The notes under the pieces: generated by a model
The model's database searches: none
Seen by the model: only the letters and a program-made list of their open reading frames with translations
What the model was told of the DNA's origin: nothing
Translations under genes and position numbers: made by a program
Origin: Heterostelium album PN500
Taxonomy: Eukaryota; Evosea; Eumycetozoa; Acytosteliales; Acytosteliaceae
Assembly: GCF_000004825.1 (NCBI RefSeq)
Contig: NW_008805102.1
Location: 62,001 to 126,000, forward strand
Direction of reading: 5' to 3'
DNA length: 64,000 bases
Part shown: in pieces, positions 49,910 through 62,528 of the stretch
How positions within the stretch are numbered: the first letter of the stretch is position 1
How the letters are laid out: the number at the start of each line of letters is the position of its first letter

Positions 49910-50691
49910 TTACTCTTGAGCAGCACATTCGTTTGAAGCCATACATGACTCTAATTCAACTTTGTGGTCTACCAACATTTGAGCGAATTCAGCATCGGTG
50001 ACATTGAATGGACCCAATGGTCTGGTGTCTTTAGCACTGGCAATGGTAGCGGTGATCGAGAACTTATCACTCCATCCACATGAGCTAGCACCGAAAAGAT
50101 CTTTGCACAATTGTGGTGAACCGTCGATAATAGCACGACCAGCATTCTAATAATAACAAACAAATAGGAGGTAATGAGTTAAAAAAACAGTTATATGAAT
50201 GGTTTTTCATTTTTTTTTTTGAAGATACTTACTTGTTCAACCCACATAGCGGGACCAGAGTCGATAACTTGAGCTTTAATACATTTCTTATTGGAGTTAC
50301 GGCAAACATTCAAATATTTACTGCAACCAAATCTTTGTGCATCAGCTATTTTTTTAAATAAAAAAGATAAATAATTGTAATAATTATTATTTTTGAGAAC
50401 AAACTTACCAGTAAAGTATTTACCACCAGAACAACTTGGAATTGGACCACATGCAGATTGTGAACCACCTAATTAGTTGTTTTTTGTTAGTATTTTATTT
50501 GTTATTCTTTTAAACAAAACAAAGAATGATAATAATAATTAAAACCTACAGAAATCAGTTAAATAATATTGATTATCTGATGGAATTGAACAACACATAT
50601 TTCCATAACATGGCTTTGGACAAGTGTAACCAGCATAGGTTGTTGCCAAAATAACAGATAATACTAAAAAGAATAATGATTGTCTAAACAT
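49910..50691 (-). CDS. Aly-type amoeba lysozyme (secreted)
   Basis: Four exons (50691-50550, 50468-50409, 50345-50233, 50146-49910) encode 183 residues. A signal peptide (FFLVLSVILATTYA) leads to a Cys-rich mature protein: YTCPKPCYGNMCCSI, QYYLTDFCGGSQSACGP, GGKYFTADAQRFGCSKYLN, IDSGPAMWVEQNAGR and SSCGWSDKFSITATI, then RPLGPFNVT. This order matches, from memory, the Dictyostelium AlyA lysozyme family, which degrades bacterial cell walls in the phagosome. Fifteen or so cysteines suggest several disulfides. The length is about that of AlyA. With the GH25 gene at 32481 it is the second bacteria-lysing enzyme here, but the two are unrelated and not adjacent. Confidence 0.88.
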
Positions 50692-51423
50692 TATTTCTTT
50701 GTTTAAATTTGTGAATAAATATATGTTTGTTGTAAGATAAGTTGTTTTTTAGTTTGAAAAATAAAAAAATGGGCTCACTTCAATCTCTCCTTAAATAGAT
50801 CTGAAACAACTAGATCCAAAACTAAAACAAGAGACACACGAACCCACCAGGTCGAGATAAATTTCTATAAAAATGTGAATTTTCAAATTTTTGGTCATGC
50901 CGATACCAGGTTTGGGATTTTTTATTTTTTTACATAAAACTTTTTTAGATATTTTATTTTTTAACTTGAACCAATCTTTTAAGAGAAATCAGAGTTGATA
51001 TTTAATATTTTTTTACTTTTTAGATATTCAAATTTCTAAATATCTGATGGTATCGGTGTGGTTTTAACTAAAACTACAGGGTTAAGGTTATTTCATTTTT
51101 TAATTATATTTATTTATACCAGTATAATAAAATTCTTTTGAAAACATAAAATTTATAACATATTTAACAACAAATTAGTTTTTGTCATTACAAAAATTAC
51201 AATTAGGATTTAATTTTAAATAAATAAATATCTTAGGTTAAAGTTTTTAGTCCAAAAATAAAAAAAATATTACTTGCTAAAAATCACAGAAAAATCATGG
51301 AATCAATAAATAGTTGTATCAATACTTAGAAATAGTACTATTGCATTCATAATTAACAAGTTAATTTAAATCATTCATATTTTTTATTAAATAATAATAA
51401 CTTATTGATTTTGAATGTAGTGA
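50692..51423. other. AT-rich spacer
   Basis: About 730 bases between divergent genes (Aly and ankyrin). It contains A/T homopolymers and no recognisable gene. It probably holds both promoters. Confidence 0.5.
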
Positions 51424-53114
51424 ATGGAAAAATCACTATTCTCTTATGTTATTCATAATATTGTATTGAAACAACTGATATTCTATTATATTAGTTATAT
51501 TCACAGAGCAAAAGATATAAAGTAAGTTCAGTTTATCAACTTATAAAATTATTGTTATTAAAATATATAAATATCATTTAATAATAACTTTATTGGTTGG
51601 AATTATTTTGTGTATAATCACATATTTATATAATTAGAGCTGAGAAATGGGATGTTTATAGTAAAAGTAAAAATAATTTGGTATATCATGGTTATACGGA
51701 TTTATTAAAGAAATCATTGAAACAAACAGAGATATCAAGCAAAGAAAAGAAGTTATCACAATTGGCTGCTTTAAGAGGTCACTTGGATATTGTTAAACTA
51801 TTTCAAAGACGTGGAGATCTAAGTGGTAATGAAGTTAATATCTGTGTCAACAGTGGCAATCTAGAGTTGTTCAAGTATCTAGCGGATGAAGTACATCAAA
51901 CGGTAACCGTCGATGCAATGGACAATTGCGCAAGACTTGGCGATCTAAAAATGTTGAAATGGTTTCATGAGAATAGGAGTGAAGGTTGTAGTTATAAGGC
52001 AATCGACTACTCGGCCATAAACAACAATACTGAGATTGTTCAATGGTTGTACGAGAATAGAACGGAAGGCTGTTCACACGTTGCTTTTGATTGGGCAGCT
52101 AGAAATGGTAATATTCCGATGTTACAAATGCTTTTGGTCAAGAATAACAATGTACATAACTTTACGACCAAAGCAATTGATTTGGCCGCCGAACAAGGAC
52201 AACTTGAAGTTCTCGAATACCTGAGAGTGAACTTCCCCGATTTGAAATGTACTACCGATGCAGTCGATAATGCTGCTGCCAATGGTCATTTGGAAGTGAT
52301 TAAACATCTGCTGACACACAGGAGAGAAGGTGGATCCAATATGGCAATGCACTGTGCAGCTGTTTCCGGACATTTGGATATTGTTAGGTATCTCCACGAG
52401 AATAGCACTGTGGGCTGTCTTTCCTCGACTATTAGCTTGGCAATAAGACGCAGCCAACAGGAAGTCGTTAGATTCCTACTGGACAATAGAGGTGAACGTG
52501 ACCATTCAGAGTTGACATCTGCCTGTGTCATGGGTGATATGAGCACCGCACAGCTGCTGATCGAACACTACCGCTACGTACCAAATATAATTACTTTGGA
52601 GCTTACTATCGACGCTGGAAAGATGGATACCTTTCTCTATGCGTATAGTAGGATAGTGGTTGATCCGGTGAGAGTTGCAATGCGGCTGGTATTCAGTGGA
52701 CATGGCGAGATGTTCAAATACTATCTTGATCATCTCGATTTGTTCGGCGGTTTCGATATTCGAAGTTACAAAGTAACAAACTATGTAAAGTACTATTCAA
52801 AAGTGGATATGATAGATTTACTGATCAAATCGAAACTGGTACGACTTGATAAGTTACTCTATGCTATATTGATTGCTGACAATTTACCGGGATTAAAACA
52901 TTTCCAGGAATCGGTTGGACCTCTAGAAAATTATATCAATGAAAAAAGTAAAAAGAGAATGTTATCCTATCATTTCTATATCACAACTATTTATATAAAT
53001 AATTATCTTAAATCATTGGACCTACCTGAATCATCATCTCCTTCACCATCTAAAAATACAAAGAAAACAACAATATCAAGGAGAAGTTCAAAGAAAAATA
53101 GAGAAATAAAATAG
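51424..53114 (+). CDS. Dictyostelid ankyrin repeat protein
   Basis: Two exons (51424-51521 and 51638-53114) give 524 residues. The leader EKSLFSYVIHNIVLKQLIFY followed by a Trp-containing segment marks it as kin to the ankyrin genes at 30202 and 45917. It is followed by ankyrin-like repeats with the same signatures: LKMLKWFHENRSEGCSYKAI, TEIVQWLYENRTEGCSHVAF, HLEVIKHLLTHRREGGSNMA and HLDIVRYLHENSTVGCLSST. The C-terminal part (about residue 360 on) is less regular. A Ser/Lys-rich tail ends it. Its intron sits where the other two genes have none. Function unknown; a scaffold role is inferred from the fold. It converges with the FAR-acyltransferase gene (about 50 bp). Confidence 0.85.
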
Positions 53115-53166
53115 TTTATTTATAAATCTTTAACTTTTTGTATTTTATTATTGTTTTATTGTTTTT

Positions 53167-56100
53167 TTAAAGTTTTGAAAGAATTGGGAAATCATCAACG
53201 ATTGCTCTTCTTAAATCACTAACTTGATGGCGTATTGGAAGTGTTTTTCTGAAGCTGGAGAGACGTTCGGCCAATGTACGGAGCTGTCCTTCTTTCTCTT
53301 GGTATGGAGGCAACAATTGGATGTATTCCTCTGGCTCTTGGTTACGTTCGCTTCTTCTTGGCTTACGCTCCTTCTTGTTGTTCTGACGGGTGGTACGCTT
53401 ACCAACGACTTCGGTGTGTTTCTTCTTTTGGACTACCTTCATCTCGGTGACGAGCGTAGTGGCGTTGGTGAGTAACTCCATCGAGCACGACTCGTAGTAG
53501 TTGAGACTGCCCTCCTCGTACATCTTCTCGGCGAACCATCCCATACGTTGGAGCAACTGATTCTTCTTGATGGTGATCTCCGGTTGGATGGAGAACAATG
53601 TTAGGAAAGCAACCATGTAACCCTCGATGATCGGACAGAATAGATTTCCAATGAATCCAACGATCGCTTCGTTCTTGATGCTGTAACGAATCGACTCTCC
53701 GTTGACTTGACGTGCAATCAATCCACGAGAAACCATCTTATCGATTTGAGTCATGAGGAATTCATCGGTGACCATACCCGGTTTGTTAACAAACTCTGTG
53801 GACATGATCTTTGAGAGGAAACGAACATCCTGCAAGAGTGATTGTTGATCGATCGATTCGTTTTGTTCCTTTGATGCTGCCGATGATCCTGCTGTAGCTG
53901 CTGATAATCTATTTCTTAATGACAATAATACACATGATACCAAACCATCCCATAAGAAAAGATGGAGCAATTGATTTCTATAGAAATTGAGTACGAGAAT
54001 GTTCTTTTTGTAGTTGATAGTGTGTTGTCCTCCGGCTGGTTCGTACATGTTTCTACGCTTGGTGACCAAGTTGCTCAGCAGCTTCAAGGAGTGGTCAACG
54101 AGTGCGTCGGATGGACCCTCGAAAGCAACATCTCCTCCACGAGCAAAGATCTCTTCACGCAACCATTCGACCTTGCTGATAAGTTCGTCACGACTGATAC
54201 CACGACGGAATGTCAAAAGGATGGTGGCAACAGCCGATGTTGTGGTGACGATCGCTGACTTTTGAAGATCGGCAACAATTTGATAACCAAGATTCTGAAT
54301 CAACATTCTACGATCGTCGGCATTGTTGAAAGCATCGAACGATGCACCGGGTTGTCTGGTGTTTCCGGCGTTGGAAGACAAGTTCTCAAAGTCACCTTCA
54401 CTGATGTTTCCGCTGGTTGGTGGAGCGATGTTTGGCGAGCTGCTGCTGGCGACGGCTGCTGGAGGTGATGGTGGCAAAGTGGTACGAACCGAACTCATAT
54501 CGCGAGTCAAGTTGTCGGTGTACTGTTTGAGCGAGATTGGCTGTGCGAAAACAACGTTGATACGTCCCCAGTTCATATTGAGAACCTTGGTGGCACGCAA
54601 CAATCCGTTGAACGACTCCTTTGTCTTTGACTCACCCATCATCTCATTCGAGTACAACTCACCCTCGAGAACCTTCTCGTAGGAGATACCGATCGGTGCA
54701 ACGTGAACATCGTGCACCTTGTTCTCAAAGAATGGATTGGCAATCATCGACAACATTCCCATCTTTGGATAGAGTGACTTTCCGGTACGCGAACGCTTAC
54801 CCTCAATGAAGAACTCAACGGGCTGATTGTCGATAATCAGACGTTGGACGTACTCAGAGAAGATCGCCCAGTAGAGTGCGTCACCGTGGAACGAACGACG
54901 CAAGAAGAAAGCACCGGCGTTTCTAAAGAACCAACGCACGATAATGATAGCAAGGAAATCCTCACCGGCGGCAATGTGTGGCAGTGGGAGGTTGTACTCA
55001 AAGAAGATGTAAGAGATGATGAGGAAATCGATGTACGATCGGTGGGTGGGGATGAGAACGACCGGCGACTTTTGAATGGCGGCACGAATCTGCTCGATAC
55101 CTTTCTCGTCGACGTGAATTCCCTGGTAGAGCTTACGCCATACCTTCTTGAGGAACCAACCGATGACACGAACCACAACAATGTTGAGATTCGACTGCAT
55201 TCTATCCATGATTTGAGCGGCACGTCTCTCGATCTCCGAGACGAGGACACCCTCCTCACGCGATACCTTCTCCATGGCCATTTGGACACGTGGTGAGTTC
55301 ATCACGAGTGAACGGATCTCCACGGGTGCACGTGGTGGAAGTGGAGTCTGAGTGACGTGACGATACGATGTGTAGGCCCACGAGACATCAGCGAAAATCC
55401 ATTGGAGCAGACCGGATTGATTCATGTCGGACTTGGTGATGAGCGAATTATTGAGCAGCTCAGTTGGTGGACGAACACCCTCCTCCTTCAAGACGTACTT
55501 GTGCAATCCATAGCAGAAATAGCAGAAATAGGATTGCCAGTTGATTTCGGCGGCGTCGCAATTGAAACGAACACGATCCTCTGCGTCCAAGACCTCCTGG
55601 AAGATCTTTTCGAGTGTGGTGACAGAGAATACCCATTCGTGACCTGTGAAATGTTGGAATGTATCTGTAATGAGACGTGCTGCCTTTGTCATTTTCTTGA
55701 ACGCCTCGGACTTGGCTTTCGTCTCTTCGTTGCCGGTGAGTGTCGACATCAGTGACAACAACACCGATGGAATACCGTACTTCATAAAGAAATGTGCTTC
55801 GTACATCATAATATTGGTATGGAAATTGAAAGATGATCTAGCAATCGACTTCTTTGGTGTATGATTACGCCAGTACTCAGAAACATAATGAGCTGCTGTA
55901 TTCCATGCAACTGGATTTCTATGACTTGTACCAACCTATATATATATTGTTGATTGATTTGATTGAATGAATTATATTAATTACTAAATTTGGTTATATC
56001 TAATTTCCATTGTCTGTGATAATTACTTGATAAATTTGTAATGTATTTTGGTTGGCGATCGATGGAACAACTGCCAACATTGCGTTGGCTACCATGTCGA

Positions 56101-56941
56101 CTGGAACGATGTCGGCAACCATACGTCCATCTCCCTTCATGAATTGAACTAGACCGACACCACAATAGAGCATGACTGCACCGACCGCAGCGACAGAGTC
56201 GACCCAACCTGGGACTGGCTCCTTCAACGAACCTCCAATAATGGTTGGACGCACAAAACACAGTGGAATATCACCACGCTTCAACGCCAAGATACGCTCT
56301 GTAATGGCTTTGGTGAATGTGTAGGTGTTTGGGTAGGCACCGAGCAAGTTTGGTGTGATCTTGTCGATGTTGGCGACATCCTGCTTCATGATCAACTCGA
56401 CCATCTCCTCCGGGTTGAAATCCAACACTGGCAACTCCTCGTCGAGCCAACCCTCACGGTTGGAATTCACGTAGGCAGTGGAACAGTGAACGAAAGCGAT
56501 CAGGTTCTTCAGGCGCTTCGCCACTTCGAAGGCGTGCAACGTTCCGTAGAGATTCGACTCGATGGCCTTGTCGAGACGCTCACGGAAATCGATGGACGCT
56601 GCGCAATGCAAGATGATGTTGACGCGCTCGCACACCGTTTTCAAGTCGTCCGCCGACAGACCCATTTGGTCCTTCTGGAGGTCACCGCTAATTGGGAACA
56701 CTTTGCCACGCAGGTAACGATCGAACTGCTCGGCACCCATACGCTCACGCATCACATCCCAGATACGCGATCCAACGATGTCATCTTCGAAACGCTCCTT
56801 TGCATTGCCTCTAATAACAATATAAACGGAAACGACATCGGGCAAGTCACGAACGATCTTCTCCAACAAAACCTTACCTACAAATCCAGTGCAACCTGTA
56901 ATCAAAATTGATTTACCTGCAAAAAATTGTGGAATAACCAT
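53167..56941 (-). CDS. farat: Bifunctional fatty acyl-CoA reductase / glycerone-phosphate acyltransferase, peroxisomal
   Basis: Two exons (56941-56027, 55935-53167) give 1,227 residues. The N-terminal third is a NAD-binding fatty acyl-CoA reductase: ILITGCTGFVGKVLLEKI (dinucleotide loop), VHCSTAYVN and AYPNTYTFTKAITE (Y-x3-K). The middle is a GPAT/DHAPAT-type acyltransferase with the four blocks: PTHRSYIDFL (H-x4-D), AGAFFLRRSFHG, FFIEGKRSRTGK, VAPIGISYE. The protein ends in SKL, a peroxisomal PTS1 signal. Together they make fatty alcohol and acyl-DHAP, the two precursors of ether lipids, in one chain. A Dictyostelium enzyme of this layout has been described as FARAT, important for ether lipids and phagocytosis. 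Both catalytic sites look intact. Confidence 0.93.
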
Positions 56942-57969
56942 TTTTCTCTATGTTTTTTTTGGTTTTGAATTTTTTTCACACACACTTCACTTTTCTGACT
57001 GACTGACAAACTAACTAATTACTAATAACTAATTAATTTCTTTCTATATATATGTATATGAATATATTTATATATCTAAACTAAAAGTTTTTAAGATATA
57101 TATTTTAAACTTTTTGTGAAAAAAACAATAAAAAAGAAAAAAGATGATTATCTATTTAATATATTAATATATTTATATTAAGATTTATAAATATATTTTG
57201 TATATATTAAGTTGTTGTTTTTTTGTTTTGGTATGGTTGGTAATGGAAGATTACTAATCTAACAATATAAAACTAAAAAAAACCCAAACAATCGACTTTT
57301 TAAAAGCAATAAAAAGGTTGTTTTTGTCAAGTCAATAAAAAAAAACTTTGACTTTGATATTATTCGATTTATTTAAATGAAAAAAAATAATAAAATTAAA
57401 AATTAAAAGTAATTTTTTTTTTTTTTTTTTTTTTGTAACAAACGGTTTCATTGTTTTTTTTCATTGACAACAATTTTTACCAAAATTATAAAAAAAATCA
57501 GCAAAAATCAAAAACATCATTAAAATGAATTGTTAGTGGTTTTTTTGCGATTCCCAATTTCAAAAAACTAAATGATTTTACAACACATAAAAAAAAAACA
57601 CACCATAAAATTAAAAAACAATACCATTCAAATTTGTGTTGTGTGTCTGTTCTAAAAAACCTGTCTATTAATTTATAAAGTTACTAATTATTTTTGATAT
57701 TAATATTTGTTGTGTGATCATGTTGACTCCTTTGAAATTTTATAAAATTTTAATTTTTTTTTGTAAATTTCTTTTTTACTTTTATTTTTTTTTTTTTGAT
57801 TTTTTTCAATTTTGTTTTTCCACACTTGACCAATTTCAATCGTCAATAAAAATTTAAGATTGAATAAATATCAATTTATTATTAATATTACTTCTTTGCT
57901 TTTTAACTATAATAATATTATATTTTATATTAAAGTTTTAATTTAAAGAGAAGCTATTAATAAATAATA
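56942..57969. other. AT-rich divergent spacer
   Basis: About 1 kb with long poly-T runs (for example near 57417-57434), between the divergent FAR-acyltransferase and MMSDH genes. No coding frame is seen; it is likely shared promoter sequence. Confidence 0.5.
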
Positions 57970-59769
57970 ATGTTGTCCTCTAAATTCTCAAACGTTGTCG
58001 TCTCAAACTTGGGTTTCAGATCATTCCACTCCTCTGCCTTCAGTTTGGCTCATGTAAGTGTTTTCTTCAGATTGTTGTTGATAATGTATCATATATGAAA
58101 TAACTAACATATTGAACCAACACATCTATTTACTTATACATTTAATATATATATATATGTATATTTATAATCATAATTATAATCAACTATTTTGGGAAAA
58201 AAAAACAAACAAAAAAAACAAAATGATTATTTTTTGATTATCAATTTTCTGTTCATCTATATCAATGTACAGACTACCAAATTATTGATTAATGGTAAAT
58301 TCGTAGAGTCAAAGACAAAGGAATGGTTGGATGTTAGAAATCCAGCTACTAATGAAATCGTTACAAAGGTTCCATTGGCAACTCAAGAAGAGATGAAGGC
58401 AGCTGTCGATGCCGCCAAGAATGCTTTCCCAGCTTGGAGAGACGTTTCAGTCTCCAATCGTTCACGTATCATCGCCAACTACAGAGCTTTGATCAATAAG
58501 AATATGGACAAGATCGCCGCCATCATCACAGAGGAACAAGGTAAGACTCTCCCAGACGCCAAGGGTGACGTCTTCCGTGGTCTCGAAGTCGTCGAGCACG
58601 CTTGCAACGTCGCCACCCTCATGATGGGTGAGACCGTCGAGAACGTCTCAAAGAACGTCGATATCTACTCATACAACCAACCACTCGGTGTCTGCGCCGG
58701 TATCACCCCATTCAACTTCCCAGCTATGATTCCACTCTGGATGTTCCCATTGGCCATCGCCTGTGGTAACACCTACGTTTTGAAGCCATCGGAGCGTGTC
58801 CCAGGTGCATCGATGTACTTGGCCGAACTCGCCATCGAAGCCGGTGTTCCAGCCGGTGTCTTGAACATTATTCACGGTGCAAGAGATGCCGTCAACTTTA
58901 TCTGTGACGAGCCAGCCATCCGTGCCATCTCGTTCGTCGGTTCCGGTGAAGCCGGTACCTACATCCACGCCCGTGGAACCAAGAACGGTAAGCGTGTCCA
59001 ATCAAACATGGCCGCCAAGAATCACGCCACCATCTTGCCAGACGCCCACAAGGAGCGTACTCTCGACGCATTGACCGGTGCCGCTTTCGGTGCTTCCGGT
59101 CAACGTTGTATGGCCCTCTCTGCCGCCGTCTTTGTCGGTGACGCCCAAAACTGGATTCCAGAGTTGGTCGAGCGTGCCAGAAAGCTAAAGGTTACCTGCG
59201 GTGCCGTCGAAGGTGCCGATCTCGGTCCAGTCATCTCACCACAAGCCAAGGAGCGTATCCACACCCTCATCCAAAGAGGTGTTGACGAGGGTGCCACCTT
59301 GCTCTTGGACGGTCGTAACGTCAAGGTCCCAGAGGCCTACTCCAAGGGTAACTTTGTCGGTCCAACCGTGTTGTCCGACGTCACTCCAGATATGACCTGT
59401 TACAAGGAAGAGATCTTTGGTCCAGTCTTGGTATGTTTGAAGGCTGCCACCTTGGACGACGCCATCAAGCTCATCAACAACAACCCATACGGTAACGGTA
59501 CTGCCATCTTCACCAGCTCTGGTGCCGCCGCCCGTAAATACCAATACGAAATCGACGTCGGTCAAGTCGGTATCAATCTTCCAATCCCAGTTCCACTCCC
59601 ATTCTTCTCTTTCACTGGTTCACGTGCTTCCTTCGTTGGTTCATCCCATTTCTACGGAAAGCAAGGTGTCAACTTCTACACCCAAACCAAGACCATCACC
59701 TCCAACTGGAGAGACGACGACATCTCAACTGGTGTTGCCACTCACATGCCAATTTTGGGAAAGAACTAA
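57970..59769 (+). CDS. mmsdh: Methylmalonate-semialdehyde dehydrogenase, mitochondrial (ALDH6 family)
   Basis: Exon 1 (57970-58053) encodes a short mitochondrial presequence ([20 protein letters not shown]). Exon 2 (58273-59769) encodes the enzyme; the total is 526 residues. It oxidises methylmalonate and malonate semialdehydes to propionyl- and acetyl-CoA in valine and pyrimidine breakdown, using NAD and CoA. ALDH6 features are [48 protein letters not shown] and the catalytic Cys in [11 protein letters not shown]. The end has [17 protein letters not shown] and YTQTKTI, both typical. Codon use is GC-richer than its neighbours (many GCC, GTC and CTC codons), which usually means high expression in dictyostelids. 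A longer start inside the intron would lack the targeting sequence and is rejected. Confidence 0.96.
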
Positions 59770-59917
59770 AATAACTTTAAAAAAAGCGATAATATAATAA
59801 TAGTAATAAAATAATATAAATTTAACAAGCAAATAGATTATATATTTGTAATTATAAATAAGTTTATTTTTTTTTCTTTTTTTTTAATTCTATTTTTAAA
59901 GAGGACTTGGAATGTGT

Positions 59918-60863
59918 TTATCTGCTCTTGATGTAACTCTTCATTCCGTAATCCATCTCACCTCTGTGTTTCTTGGCAGATGTCAATCTGAGAACCTTGA
60001 AGAAAATACCGGCAACTAAGAAGAAGTTTACGAACCAGAAGAAGAGTGCAACTACATGGAGAGCTCCAACGGCCTTGTGCTTATTGTGGAAAAGAGAAAT
60101 GAGCCAAATCAATCCGCTATTAATAGAAATAAGAAGAATATTTAAATGTTAATTATCTATTTGTTTAGATTATATTTAAGTTGGTTATTAAATTTAATAC
60201 TTACTGCATACCAGAATGTTTAAATCCAATGAAAAACATAATGTTGAAACATAATAAAGCAAAGTAACCGAGGAGGAAAGAGTAGGTTGCTTTTGGTTTT
60301 TGAGATCTGGCGGCTCTATATAATCTTCTGGTCATAAAGAATGTAAATGGAATACCTATTAACATGTAGAATAGCGACAAGAAGAAATCACCGACCGAAC
60401 TGTAAACTATGACAGCAATACCACAGACAAAGTTCCAGATCAGACTAGCGCATGTCCAGAAGAAAACTACATAGGAGAACTTAACGAGACGTTGGTTGGG
60501 CACAGGAATATCCTCAGAGACGGCAACTCTTGTAATGGGCATGAAACTAGGGTAGTTGGCTGGTCCCATTGGATTGTTGGTCATCATATTTACTTGGCCA
60601 GGTGCAGCGGCAGTCGATGCACTTCCAGCGGCATCGGAAGAAGCTTGTCCATTGAGGTTCAGATTTCTTTCACGGTGTCTCAGCTCTTCTTCCCATCTCA
60701 TGAGATTCTGCTCCTTCTCAAAGAGACCCTGTGAATCAACTGCATGTAGAGTGGACTGAGAAGCAGATGGCTGGAATGTTGGAACGGCGGTTGTAGAACC
60801 AGACATTGAACCCTCAGGGAATTCTGTAGATTTCAAAATTGGATATGGTGGTGAGGATGACAT
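59918..60863 (-). CDS. Secretory carrier-associated membrane protein (SCAMP)
   Basis: Two exons (60863-60205, 60116-59918) give 285 residues. SCAMPs are four-span membrane proteins cycling through Golgi, endosomes and plasma membrane in vesicle traffic. The cytosolic N-terminus has a coiled-coil segment with FEKEQNLMRWEEELRHRERN. Four hydrophobic spans follow: FSYVVFFWTCASLIWNFVCG, GDFFLSLFYMLIGIPFTFFM, TYSFLLGYFALLCFNIMFFI, and HVVALFFWFVNFFLVAGIFF. The basic ARSQKPKATYSF loop before span three is typical of the family. No NPF repeats are seen at the N-terminus. Converges with MMSDH, 148 bp between stops. Confidence 0.9.
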
Positions 60864-61880
60864 TGTTAAAGTATTTTTTTGTTAATGAACAAATGGATAA
60901 ATCAATAAATAAATTAATTTTAATCAAAGAAATAAAATTTTTAATTCTTTACAATTGTATAATTTTTAAATAAAAAATGGACAATTTATCGTTATTTGAT
61001 TTTTGAATTCAATTTATAAATTAACTAACTAAAGTTATGAATTGTTTATAAATAAATAATTTGTAGTTGTTGATACAAATAAATAAATAATAAATAAATA
61101 ATAAATAAATAAAACTTTAAAGTTGTTACTTGATAAATAAGTTAAAACTCAAGAAACTTTTTGGATTTTAATAGTTGGAGTCTAATGGTATTACTCCTAT
61201 AAGAGGCAGATATAGATCTATAGGAAAATTGTAAAAACTCAAAAAAATATATTATTTTTTCTAAAGGTGGTAGAAAAAAATAAAAATATATTTAAGTGAC
61301 TGATTACGTATTTGAATTTACAATAAAATTACTGAATTTGGAATGAAAATAAAAATATAAATAAACACACATTATTCTTTTAGGTACATTAGGCTGTTGT
61401 TCTTTTCCACTTTAATTACCACAAATTGGTTTATTTGCCAAAATAAACAAGAAACAAGCCTTTTATGATATTAACATTAGAATTTCATCCATCTTTAAAG
61501 ATTTTATGACTATCTATTTTAAAAAATTATTTTTAATTTTTTTATTCTTTTGTAATTTCTTTTTTTGATTCATAAATATGTAAAATAAATCATCCAAAAT
61601 CTAAATAATACTGTTTTTGTTTTAAACTAATTAAAAAAAAATAAAATAAAAAAAAAAATTTTAAAAAATATTTGTTTTTTTTTTATGTTTTTTTTGTTTT
61701 TTTTATAACACTATATATTTCTTAATTAAGAAATTCATGGTTACTCTTTATCTCTACTTGAGATAAATTTATGAGATTTGATATGTGTAATTTCTTTTTA
61801 TCATAAAAATAAAATGTAAAATATCTTTTTGTGATTTAAATTGGTTTTAGCATGGAAATTTAAAATTGGGATTATAATTC

Positions 61881-61906
61881 TGGAATTTCAAATATTTGAA
61901 ATCCCA
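61881..61906. repeat. Palindrome, 18 bp perfect inside 26 bp near-perfect
   Basis: The core ATTTCAAATATTTGAAAT (61885-61902) equals its own reverse complement. Including flanks TGG and CCA it extends to 26 bases with one mismatch. It could bind a dimeric factor or form a cruciform. Confidence 0.7.
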
Positions 61907-62512
61907 AATCTAGTTGAAGATTTTCTTGAAAAGTACGAACTACGATACCCATTAATCTTTTAGTTTAGTAATTCAAGTATGATATGATTGTGCAAATAAA
62001 TAGATAACCCTTCCAAAAAAAAGTGTAATAATTTGCTGATCTATTTCTTTAAAAGGTAATTACGTGATGATATGACCAACGGTTTTTCTTAAAGTTCCAA
62101 TAAATAAATATGTGATGCTGATGTTGATGTTGATGATAACATTTATTGTTGTTTGTGGATTTCTCAGGACAAATAAACAAAAGTTTCAAAGATCTTGAAA
62201 GATTAGATGGATAGATTTCATTAATTTGCAGAAAATCCAACAACACAAAACCTTCACCAAAAATATAAAGAATGTTTTTTTGCAAACAAAAAAAAATAAA
62301 AAAAATACAAAATGGATTTGCAAACACTTTCTTTACGCGTAACCACCTGGTAACTATATCGACCTAATCGGCAATTAAACAACTATCAAAATAATAATGA
62401 TAGGAATCTAATTGATCGGTGTTTTCTGTAAAAACTACAAGCACATGACATAGAAATCATTCTGTTTTGTTGTTTGTTGTTGTTTTTTGCTAAACATTGT
62501 ATAGGTGCGCGT

Positions 62513-62528
62513 ACGCAAACGTTTGCGT
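62513..62528. repeat. GC-rich 16-bp perfect palindrome in AT-rich DNA
   Basis: ACGCAAACGTTTGCGT equals its reverse complement and lies in a small patch with many CG dinucleotides (62505-62535), unusual in this very AT-rich spacer. A binding site for a dimeric factor is possible. Confidence 0.7.

Noticed and set aside
46651-53114. Idea that the ankyrin genes and lysozyme form a defence cluster
   Set aside because: Genes have unrelated neighbours on both strands and no shared signals. Adjacency looks incidental.
58192-58272. Longer N-terminus for MMSDH starting inside the intron (MGKKNKQKK...)
   Set aside because: Reads through an AT-rich intron with a normal acceptor. The upstream exon at 57970 supplies a good mitochondrial presequence and splices in frame.
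62049-62327. 92-codon reverse open frame
   Set aside because: His/Gln and Phe runs from simple repeats; no support for a gene.
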